DNA from: CAYPOY01 sp964412395
Lineage (GTDB): Bacteria; Chloroflexota; Anaerolineae; B4-G1
NCBI GenBank assembly: GCA_964412395.1
Contig: CAYPOY010000111.1
Span: 1-14,530 of the forward strand
DNA length: 14,530 nt
Direction of reading: 5' to 3'
A model generated the notes under the pieces. The model was not told the origin of the DNA. It did no database searches and saw only the letters and a program-made list of their open reading frames with translations. The position numbers and the translations under genes were made by a program. This document shows positions 6,692 through 12,860 of this stretch, piece by piece; positions within the stretch are counted from its first letter, which is position 1, and each line of letters starts with the position of its first letter.

Positions 6692-7222
6692 ATTAAAATG
6701 CCCATCTACAAACCGCTGAAGCGCGTTCGCAACATCTACGACGAGTATCCCCAGCAGTTTTGGGTCCTTGTGCTGGGCATGTTCATTGATACGCTCGGCA
6801 GGACGATCCTGAATCCCTTCTTGATGCTCTACGTGACGAAAAAGTTCGACGTGGGGATGACGGAGGTCGGCGCACTCTTCGGGCTGATGTCGGTCGCGAA
6901 CACGGTGGGGAGAATGCTCGGCGGCGCGCTGACCGATCGCTTTGGACGGAAAGGGATGATGATTTTCGGACTGTTCATCAGCGGATTGAGCAGTCTGGCG
7001 ATGGGGGTAGTGGGCACGTTTGAGCTGTTCTTTGCCGTCGTGCTGTTCGTGGGGCTGGTCGCCAGCATCGGTGGCCCAGCGCACGGGGCGATGGTCGCCG
7101 ATCTGCTGCCGGAGGAGAAGCGGACTGGGGGATTCGGCATCTTTCGCGTGGTGACTAACATCGCTTGGATCTGTGGGCCGGTGATCGGCGGGCTGCTGGC
7201 CATGCGTTCCTACATGCCCCTC

Positions 7223-7231
7223 TTCATCTGC
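7223..7231. repeat. Left target-site duplication TTCATCTGC
   Basis: This is the 9-bp sequence immediately left of the MITE-like element, identical to 7442-7450. Both lie in the MFS coding frame, where the uninterrupted protein would read PLFICDAVAS. Confidence 0.85.
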
Positions 7232-7441
7232 GGGCGCAGATACTCTCAATTACCAGCGAGAAATTTCGAGGAATTTGCGTCTGTTATGTCAATTTCTCGC
7301 GTGAATTTCTGCCAATGGCGGGGCAAACCGCACGAATTTCCCGAATTTGGAGCGGATTTTCGCAAGTAATCGAGGCAAACCACGTCGCTGGACGGTTTTT
7401 TTGCAGAACATCAGTTCTGGTAATTAGGAGTATCTGCACCC
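7232..7441. mobile_element. 210-bp MITE-like non-autonomous insertion element
   Basis: The left end, GGGCGCAGATACTC (7232-7245), and the right end, GAGTATCTGCACCC (7428-7441), are inverted repeats matching at 13 of 14 positions. The element is flanked by perfect 9-bp direct repeats, TTCATCTGC. It is visibly AT-richer than its surroundings, with repeated AATTT/AAATT words. It also contains an internal 10-bp inverted repeat, GCGAGAAATT (7256-7265) and its complement (7291-7300). No transposase or significant reading frame is present, so it would depend on a related insertion sequence elsewhere for movement. Element plus duplication is 219 bases, a multiple of three. The host frame is therefore kept and only the internal TAA at 7367 ends translation. 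The family is not identified. Confidence 0.85.
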
Positions 7442-7450
7442 TTCATCTGC
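7442..7450. repeat. Right target-site duplication TTCATCTGC
   Basis: This is a perfect copy of 7223-7231 immediately right of the element, as expected for a transposition event. Because the C at 7441 also matches the base before the left copy, the boundary could alternatively be read as a 10-bp duplication and a 209-bp element. Confidence 0.85.
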
Positions 7451-8245
7451 GACGCGGTTGCCAGCACAATCACCGCCGCTATCGTGTTCCTGGCGATACG
7501 GGAGACCAGACCTGCACCGCGCGAGGGGAAGCCGGAACAGACAATGGCCCAGACCCTTGCCGGCTACTGGAACGTCCTGAAAGACGTCACTTTTATGCTT
7601 TTCATCGGGGCTTGCATCCTGATGTCGGTGGTGTATATCCAGTTGTACACCACGCTGGGCGTCTATCTTCGGGACACCCATGGTGTTTCTGAGCAGGCTT
7701 ATGGCTACTTGATGAGTATAAATGCGACGGCCGTCGTTCTGCTCCAGATTCCCATCGCCCGCCGGATTGCCCGGTACCGGCCAATGATCATGATGGCCCT
7801 GGGTACACTGCTGTATGCCGTCGGATTTGGGATGTATGGTCTCGTCTCGTCTTACATCCTCTTCGTGGTCGCGATGTTCATCATCACCGTCGGCGAGATG
7901 GTCGTCATGCCGACCTCCCAGGCGCTAGTGGCGAAGATGTCGCCCAAGGACATGCGGGGTCGCTACATGGCGGTCTTTGGATTCGGCTGGACGATCCCGC
8001 AGGCCATAGGGCCGCTTCTGGCCGGGCTGATTATGGACAACGCCGACCCGCGCTGGGTGTGGTACGCCGCCGGGCTGCTAGGCTTGGTCGGAGCGGCGGC
8101 ATTCGCCCTGCTGCAGCGCAGGGCCAAGCAGCCCGCAGAGAAGGCGGAAGGCGGTCCAAGTGACTGAGGTTGTTGCTCCCGCCCGGCGCAGGGAGATGCG
8201 GAGCCGGGCAAGCGAGTGAGTGGTAAGTTACTGAAGGAGAATAGC

Positions 8246-9178
8246 ATGACACTGGTAGAAGTCAAGAACCTCTCAAAGACCTACGGCGACACGCGCGCCG
8301 TGGACGGCATCAGTTTTGAGATTCAGCAGGGGGAGATCTTCGGGCTGCTGGGACCCAACGGCGCGGGCAAGACGACGACGATCAACATGCTCTGTGCCTA
8401 CACCGAGCCCACGGGTGGGCAGGTCCGCATTGACGGCATTGACGTCGTCGCCGAACCGGAGCGGGTCAAGCCCCTCATCGGCGTCGTGCCGCAGGACATC
8501 GCGCTCTACCCCGATCTCAACGCTGTCGAGAACCTGCGTTTCTTCGGTCGCCTCTACGACATCCCTGCCGGCCAACTTGCCCAGCGCATCGAGGAATTGC
8601 TGCACCTGGTCGGTCTCTACGAGAAGCGCAAGGGGCGGGTGGAGCACTACTCCGGCGGGATGAAGCGGCGGCTCAATCTGGCGGTCGGCTTGCTCAACGA
8701 GCCCCGATTTCTGCTGCTCGACGAGCCGACCGTCGGCGTGGACCCCCAGTCGCGCAATGCTATCTTCGAGTTCATCCAAGCGCTCAACGCGCAGGGGCTC
8801 ACCATCCTCTACACCACCCACTACATGGAGGAAGCAGAACTCCTGTGCCACCGGGTGGGGATTATGGACGAGGGGCACGTCATCGCGCTCGATACCCCCC
8901 AGAACCTGGTCAACACGCTGGGCACAGGCATCATCCACATCGGGGTCCGCGATGGCGACGGGGGCCTGACGGCGCAACTGCGCGCCCTATCCCAGGTCAA
9001 GGCAGTCGCCTACCGGGATGGAACACTGATTGTGGAGACGGTGGACGCGCAGCGGGCGCTTTTGGACATCATCGGCCTGTTCAACGAGACCGATACACCG
9101 ATGACCGCGCTGGAGATCCTGGAGCCGAACCTGGAGAGCGTGTTCATCCAGTTGACGGGGAAGCAACTGCGGGACTGA
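8246..9178 (+). CDS. ABC exporter ATP-binding protein (ABC-2 / DrrA-CcmA type)
   Basis: This encodes 310 residues. The start is set by AAGGAGA at 8234-8240, five bases before ATG 8246; an upstream GTG at 8216 in the same frame has no SD. The ATPase domain is complete: Walker A GPNGAGKTT (36-44), Q-loop VPQD (Q83), signature YSGGM (135-139), Walker B FLLLDE (155-160) and H-loop H192 in TTHYMEEAE. The VGVDPQSR D-loop and the C-terminal 80 residues ending EPNLESVFIQLTGKQLRD are typical of DrrA/NatA-like ATPases that pair with ABC-2 permeases. It acts on the cytoplasmic face and powers the permease encoded 91 bases downstream. Candidate cargoes for the class are drugs, lipids or peptides. No damage is seen. 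Confidence 0.93.
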   Translation: MTLVEVKNLSKTYGDTRAVDGISFEIQQGEIFGLLGPNGAGKTTTINMLCAYTEPTGGQVRIDGIDVVAEPERVKPLIGVVPQDIALYPDLNAVENLRFFGRLYDIPAGQLAQRIEELLHLVGLYEKRKGRVEHYSGGMKRRLNLAVGLLNEPRFLLLDEPTVGVDPQSRNAIFEFIQALNAQGLTILYTTHYMEEAELLCHRVGIMDEGHVIALDTPQNLVNTLGTGIIHIGVRDGDGGLTAQLRALSQVKAVAYRDGTLIVETVDAQRALLDIIGLFNETDTPMTALEILEPNLESVFIQLTGKQLRD

Positions 9179-9179
9179 A

Positions 9180-9221
9180 GCGTGAAACGTGATGCGTGAA
9201 ACGTGATGCGTGAAACGTGAT
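9180..9221. repeat. Three perfect tandem copies of a 14-mer (GCGTGAAACGTGAT)
   Basis: GCGTGAAACGTGAT occurs three times head to tail at 9180-9193, 9194-9207 and 9208-9221. CGTGTTGCGTAT (9223-9234) follows directly, and the same 12-mer recurs at 14042-14053. The repeat fills the start of the gap between the ABC ATPase and permease genes. It has no spacers, so it is not a CRISPR array. Confidence 0.9.
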
Positions 9222-9269
9222 GCGTGTTGCGTATGGCTGCTTGAAGCTATTGAATGAGGGGAAAAGTCC

Positions 9270-10484
9270 ATGAAGAAACTACTCTACATCGCTCTGAACG
9301 AATTGCTGTTGCTGCTTAAGGATAAGATGGCCGTTGTCTGGATGATCATCCTGCCGCTGGCGCTGACGACCATAATGGGGCTGGCTTTCGGTGGCATCGG
9401 CGGAGGGAGCGAGCCAGTGGTGATTGACCTGCCGGTGGTGGACCAGGACAGGGGTGAGATGGCGGCCGCAGTGCTCGACATCCTGGCACAGACTCAGGGA
9501 ACCTACCTGCACCTGGAGACGGAGTACGACGAGGAGGCAGCCCGCCAACTGGTGACCGACGGCAAACGGGCCGGCGCGCTCATCATCCCGGCCGGCTTCA
9601 CGGCCGACGTCACCTCCGGCAATCCCACCGCGCTGGAGTTGCTCGTCGCGCCCGGCGGCCAGACTGCGCCGCTGCTGGAGGGGATGGTACACGGCGTCAC
9701 CAGTGGCTTCTCCAGCGTGCAGACGATGGTGGATGTCGCCATCAGCGAGGTGCAGCGCGCCACCGGAAGCTATGACCTGGACTACGAAGGCATCACCGCA
9801 CGCGTCGTCGCCACGGCCCAGGAGCGGCTGGAGAACCCGCCCGTCAGCACCCGCGTGACGGTTGTTGGGAGCGCAGAAGAGGAATTCAACATCTTCGACC
9901 AGGTAGTGCCAGGCTATGCGGTGATGTTCGCCATGTTCGGCGTGCTGGGGGGAGCCGGGGCGATCCTGGAGGAGAAGGAGCGGGGCACCTTCAAGCGGCT
10001 GCTCATCGCCCCTGTCCCCAAGTACGCGCTGCTGGGGGGCAAACTCCTGGCCCAGTTCATCATCGGCGTGGCACAAATTGTGCTGATGTTCGCCTTTGGC
10101 GCACTCGTCTTCCACGTCAGCCTGGGCGGCTCCATCCTGGGACTGGTGCTGGTCACGCTGGCGACCTGCTGGGCGACGACCGCACTGGGCATGCTGCTGG
10201 TGGCGGTCATCAAGTCGCGCAAGCAAATCCACCCCATCACCACGCTGATCATCCTGGGCTCCTCGGCCATCGGCGGTTCATGGTTCCCCCTGTTCCTGAT
10301 GCCGAAGTGGGTGCAGCAGGCGGCGCGGGTGACCCTCGTCGCCTGGGCGATGGAAGGGTACAACCGGCTGATGCTCTTTGACGGAGGGCTGAACGACGTG
10401 TGGCTGGACATCGGGGTGCTGCTCCTCTACGGCGCGGTTTGTTTCGGTATTGGGTTGCGACTGTTCAGATTCAAGGAGGCCTGA
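9270..10484 (+). CDS. ABC-2 type exporter permease
   Basis: This encodes 404 residues; GAGGGG lies about ten bases before the ATG. The topology is that of the ABC-2 membrane (YhfE/NatB-like) fold. There is a short cytoplasmic N-terminus (KKLLYIALNELLLLLKDK) and TM1 at about 23-45. A large extracytoplasmic domain (about 48-215) contains PVVDQDRGEMAAAVLDIL and LLVAPGGQTAPLL. It is followed by about five more helices (216-240, 258-285, 290-313, 325-345, 380-399). The segment ILEEKERGTFKRLLIAP between TM2 and TM3 is the diagnostic coupling-helix motif of the family. It pairs with the ATPase just upstream. Because these permeases often act as homodimers, one gene can be enough. The gap between the two genes holds only tandem repeats, so one transcript is likely. 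Confidence 0.92.
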   Translation: MKKLLYIALNELLLLLKDKMAVVWMIILPLALTTIMGLAFGGIGGGSEPVVIDLPVVDQDRGEMAAAVLDILAQTQGTYLHLETEYDEEAARQLVTDGKRAGALIIPAGFTADVTSGNPTALELLVAPGGQTAPLLEGMVHGVTSGFSSVQTMVDVAISEVQRATGSYDLDYEGITARVVATAQERLENPPVSTRVTVVGSAEEEFNIFDQVVPGYAVMFAMFGVLGGAGAILEEKERGTFKRLLIAPVPKYALLGGKLLAQFIIGVAQIVLMFAFGALVFHVSLGGSILGLVLVTLATCWATTALGMLLVAVIKSRKQIHPITTLIILGSSAIGGSWFPLFLMPKWVQQAARVTLVAWAMEGYNRLMLFDGGLNDVWLDIGVLLLYGAVCFGIGLRLFRFKEA

Positions 10485-10503
10485 AGAGACCCCCCTGGCC
10501 CAC

Positions 10504-10525
10504 GCCGGGCGATGAATCGCCCGGC
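10504..10525. repeat. Palindrome 1 of the convergent intergenic hairpin series
   Basis: GCCGGGCGAT (10504-10513) and ATCGCCCGGC (10516-10525) are perfect 10-bp arms around GA. It lies 20 bases after the permease stop and could help end its transcript, but no T-run follows. Confidence 0.85.
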
Positions 10526-10537
10526 TCAGCAGATCAA

Positions 10538-10555
10538 AGCCTGGTAAACCAGGCT
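10538..10555. repeat. Palindrome 2 of the series
   Basis: AGCCTGGT (10538-10545) and ACCAGGCT (10548-10555) are perfect 8-bp arms around AA. The centre, GGTAAACC, has the same G-R-T-NN-A-Y-C layout as its neighbours. Confidence 0.85.
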
Positions 10556-10570
10556 GAAACCCGGACGGGA

Positions 10571-10586
10571 GCGCGGTTCACCACGC
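10571..10586. repeat. Palindrome 3 of the series (imperfect)
   Basis: GCGCGGT (10571-10577) pairs with ACCACGC (10580-10586) around TC with one mismatch. The centre is GGTTCACC. Confidence 0.65.
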
Positions 10587-10600
10587 TTTCATCTGCATCA

Positions 10601-10622
10601 GCCGGTGGATTCATCCACCGGC
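10601..10622. repeat. Palindrome 4 of the series
   Basis: GCCGGTGGAT (10601-10610) and ATCCACCGGC (10613-10622) are perfect 10-bp arms around TC. The centre, GATTCATC, is the reverse complement of palindrome 1's GATGAATC. A further weak stem (10676-10683 with 10692-10698, one bulge) follows. Otherwise 10623-10783 holds nothing I can identify. Confidence 0.85.
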
Positions 10623-10783
10623 GAGGCGGCGGCAAGGTATCCCGTTTTCTTGCAGAACTTACTATACCCCACTAGCTGGCGGGGAGTTCAGCCCCCAGGA
10701 GATTTCGGCTTTTGTCCCGCGCGAGCTGAAGACCATCGCCACTGCGCCGGTCCAACCCACCCACCGTTCGACGATGTCCAGCC

Positions 10784-11614
10784 TCACGCCACCCCCTCCA
10801 ACAGCCGCTGCAGCGCGGCCTGCTCATCGGGGCCGAACCGGGCCAGCGCTGCTTCGTCTCCAGCCAGGATTGCCTTCCCCAGCCCGGAGCGCCGGAATGC
10901 GGCCAGGTCCTCCTCGAAGGGGGTCCCAACCACGTGCTCATACACGATACGACCGTCCCGCATAACCAGGATGCGGTCGGTTCGCCGGGCCACCGCCGGG
11001 TCGTGGGTCACGACGATGAGGGTGGTGCCCAACTCGTGATTGAGGCGGTGCATCAAGGCGATCACCTCCGCGCCGCTCTGGGAGTCCAGGTCACCGGTGG
11101 GCTCGTCGGCCAGAACCAGCGCGGGCTCGTTCGCCAGCGAACGAGCGATGGCAACCCGCTGTCGTTCGCCGCCGGAGAGTTGGTTGGGCAGATGGTGCAT
11201 CCTGTCGGCCAGCCCGACTAATCCCAGCAACTCCTCGGCCCGCCGACGCCGTTTTCCATGGCCTTTTCCCATGGGCTGGCCCCGCATCGGCACCTCCACG
11301 TTCTCGCGGGAGGTCAGCGTGGGGATCAGGTTGTGCAACTGGAAGATGAACCCGACGGTGCGGGCGCGGAAGGTATCCAGGTCACGCACCTTCGCCAGGC
11401 TCCGCCCGTTCACAAGGACTTGCCCATCGGTGGGCCGGTCGAGGGCACCGATCATGTTGAGCAGCGTGGACTTGCCACTGCCCGATGGCCCCATCACGGA
11501 GACGAACTCCCCCTGCGTAATGCGCATATTCACCCCATCCAGCGCCCGCACCTCCGCCCCGTCGCCGTAGACTTTGACCAGGTCGCGTGTTTCAACTATG
11601 GTTCCGTTCTCCAT
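10784..11614 (-). CDS. MacB/LolD-type ABC transporter ATP-binding protein
   Basis: This encodes 276 residues from ATG 11614. ATG 11617 is adjacent, but SD AAGGAG (11627-11622) is better spaced for 11614. Motifs are complete: Walker A GPSGSGKST (42-50), Q-loop FQLHNLIPTLT (Q92), signature LSGGE (146-150), Walker B LVLADE (166-171), D-loop GDLDSQSG and H204 in VVTHDP. The aromatic/Gln-rich pattern is that of the MacB/LolD/FtsE group, which work with FtsX-fold permeases by mechanotransmission rather than moving cargo through a pore. A tail of about 50 residues (EEDLAAFRRSGLGKAILAGD onward, rich in Ala/Leu) extends beyond the usual end. It is the last gene of the leftward export locus. Its natural partners are the permeases at 14086-14530 (intact) and 11737-12640 (broken). 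Confidence 0.92.
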   Translation of the reverse strand: MENGTIVETRDLVKVYGDGAEVRALDGVNMRITQGEFVSVMGPSGSGKSTLLNMIGALDRPTDGQVLVNGRSLAKVRDLDTFRARTVGFIFQLHNLIPTLTSRENVEVPMRGQPMGKGHGKRRRRAEELLGLVGLADRMHHLPNQLSGGERQRVAIARSLANEPALVLADEPTGDLDSQSGAEVIALMHRLNHELGTTLIVVTHDPAVARRTDRILVMRDGRIVYEHVVGTPFEEDLAAFRRSGLGKAILAGDEAALARFGPDEQAALQRLLEGVA

Positions 11615-11617
11615 CAT

Positions 11618-11736
11618 CCTACTCCTTATCTGAGTGGTAGATTGGTAAACTGGTACATTGGTAAATTGGCCAGCCACCTAATCTACCAACCATCAATCTG
11701 CCAATGGTCATTGTTCATTGTCTCATTGTTCATTGC
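11618..11736. repeat. AT-rich intergenic repeat block
   Basis: This stretch consists mostly of degenerate short repeats. ATTGGTAAA-like words recur (11641, 11657), including GGTAAATTGG (11660-11669), whose reverse complement is at 12840-12849. TGGTAGATT (11635-11643) is inverted at 11680-11688. TCATTG/TTCATTG words fill 11706-11736, and the 16 bases from 11706 (GGTCATTGTTCATTGT) recur exactly at 14070-14085. No promoter is evident on the minus strand for the ATPase gene. Confidence 0.8.
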
Positions 11737-12640
11737 TCATTCATACCTGAGCGCCTCTACTGGTCGCATCCGCGACGCCCGCAGGCCGGATAGGCCCCGC
11801 CGACGGCCTCCAGCACGAGGGCGGTGGTCACCACCTGGACGAAGAGACCGGGGCTGAAATGGGCGTGTATGAAGCCGGCCATAAAGGGATTCGCGTTGAA
11901 CAATTCACTCACCACGACGCCAGCCATGAGGCCTGCCACACCGCCGAGCAGACTCAAGGTCAGCGATTCGCGCAGGATCATCCACAGCACCCGCCCTTGA
12001 TGCGCTGACGCACCCGCTCGGCGTCCTGTATGTCCCGCAGTTTGAGCAGGTAGGCGTTCACCTGGCGGGGATGCCCGGAGAGGGCCTGGGCGTCGTCGAG
12101 CAGCACAACGGCCGCACCCTCCTCAATAGGCTCCCCTATCTCGTAGATGCCCACGATACGGTAGGTGCTCTCGTAGAGTCGGAACGTGTCGCCAACCTCT
12201 TTACCCAGGTCGTCGGCCGCTGCCCGTCCCAGGATCAGCGGCCGGCCCCCATGTCTCGCCACCCACTCTGTCAACTTCTCTCCTGCCACGATCTTGAAGT
12301 GCTGGATGGCGAACCCGTCGGGCTCATAGCCGAAGACGATGAAATAGGGCACACCCTCTGTGGAGACCATAGTGTAGACCATCCCCGACACCTCTTCGAC
12401 GCCGGACAGGTTCGCGAGGGCCGTGCCTACCTCCCCATCCACGGCGCTGAAGATGATGTCCATAGCATCTGCCTGGGCCACCAACAGGTCGGCGCCGCTA
12501 CCACTGGCGGGCGCACCATAGCCGGCTGCCAGCCCCTCGGCCAGCGCCCCCAGCGCGACGATAGCCGCTACGCCGATGGCGACGCTGGCAATGGTCAATA
12601 GCGTGCGCGTCTTGCGGCGCAAAAGACTTTTGAGTATCAT
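11737..12640 (-). pseudogene. MacB/FtsX-type ABC permease, internally deleted and frameshifted
   Basis: Starting at ATG 12640 (a TTG at 12649 is also in frame), the first part encodes KSLLRRKTRTLLTIASVAIG (TM1) and an extracytoplasmic MacB-like domain through NAYLLKLRDIQDAERVRQRI, then stops at 11978-11980. The frame two bases over resumes at GRVLWMILRESLTLSLLGGV and continues as an FtsX C-terminal domain. Compared with the paralog at 14086-14530, the segment containing TM2 and the ERTREIGVLRALGW loop is missing at the junction near 11995-12000. Near the 3' end, YPACGRRGCDQ then stop becomes YPA-x-RASRMRPVEALRYE if one base is restored, ending at the TGA at 11737-11739. One large deletion plus a 1-base shift make it non-functional. 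The single-base shift alone could be a sequencing error. Confidence 0.85.
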
Positions 12641-12667
12641 TGACCTCAACCTGGATTATGCTATAAT
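12640..12667 (+). promoter_or_regulatory. Strong sigma70-like promoter
   Basis: TTGACC (12640-12645) is separated by 16 bases from a consensus TATAAT (12662-12667). It reads rightward into the small remnant at 12704 (AGGAGG at 12688-12693), opposite to the surrounding export genes. It also overlaps the start codon of the broken permease. With no intact gene downstream it could produce RNA antisense to the 3' end of the adaptor gene. Confidence 0.65.
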
Positions 12668-12703
12668 CTTCTCGTAGGACAAACCACAGGAGGCAGACAC
12701 GAG

Positions 12704-12836
12704 ATGAGAACAATACCCATCCCCGATAATACTGCGGATACGCTGTTTGGTCTTCTCGACACCCGCCCTCCTCGCCTGGTGGAAGACGAAGAAGTGAAAG
12801 GCTTCCTGATCTCCCCTGCCCAGTACAATGCCCTAT
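12704..12836 (+). pseudogene. N-terminal remnant of a small unknown protein (antitoxin-like?)
   Basis: ATG 12704 is preceded by AGGAGG and a good promoter. About 44 codons give MRTIPIPDNTADTLFGLLDT, then RPPRLVEDEEVKGFLISPAQYNAL. After this the frame runs into the intergenic repeat words (CTATCTACCAATTTACC) and then antisense through the adaptor gene to 13006. The acidic, small start and a strand like GFLISPAQYNAL recall Phd/AbrB-like antitoxins, but I do not recognise it with confidence and no toxin partner is nearby. The native 3' end appears to have been lost where the repeat begins. It lies on the opposite strand inside the leftward export locus. Confidence 0.45.
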
Positions 12837-12860
12837 CTACCAATTTACCGGTTTCCCAAT

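Larger units (their letters stand above)
6698..8167 (+). pseudogene. MFS efflux transporter interrupted by a MITE-like element
   Basis: The 5' part (6698-7231) encodes 178 residues of a major facilitator. It has the helix FWVLVLGMFIDTLGRTILNP, motif A GGALTDRFGRKG after TM2, and VTNIAWICGPVIGGLLA in TM5. The frame then enters an inserted element and stops at 7367-7369. The 3' part continues in the same frame from 7451 (DAVASTITAAIVFLAIRETRP) through TM7-12, including MGTLLYAVGF-like helices and the segment KMSPKDMRGRYMAVFGF, and stops at 8165-8167. Removing 219 bases (element plus one target copy) restores a 416-residue uninterrupted protein, the normal size for a 12-TM drug or sugar:H+ antiporter. 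Neither half shows another lesion, so the insertion looks recent. A GTG at 7484 might allow translation of the second half alone. The original substrate is unknown. Confidence 0.85.

Noticed and set aside
7484..8167. Independent half-size transporter gene starting at GTG 7484
   Set aside because: The sequence upstream to 7451 continues the same MFS frame, and removing the element restores a full-length protein. It is the 3' half of a broken gene.
9180..9234. CRISPR-like tandem repeat
   Set aside because: Units are 14 bp, directly adjacent and lack spacers, and no cas genes are nearby.
9279..10232. 317-codon open frame on the - strand opposite the ABC permease
   Set aside because: Its composition (His/Gln/Asp-rich) is that of a complementary shadow of the permease, and the + strand product has clear family motifs.
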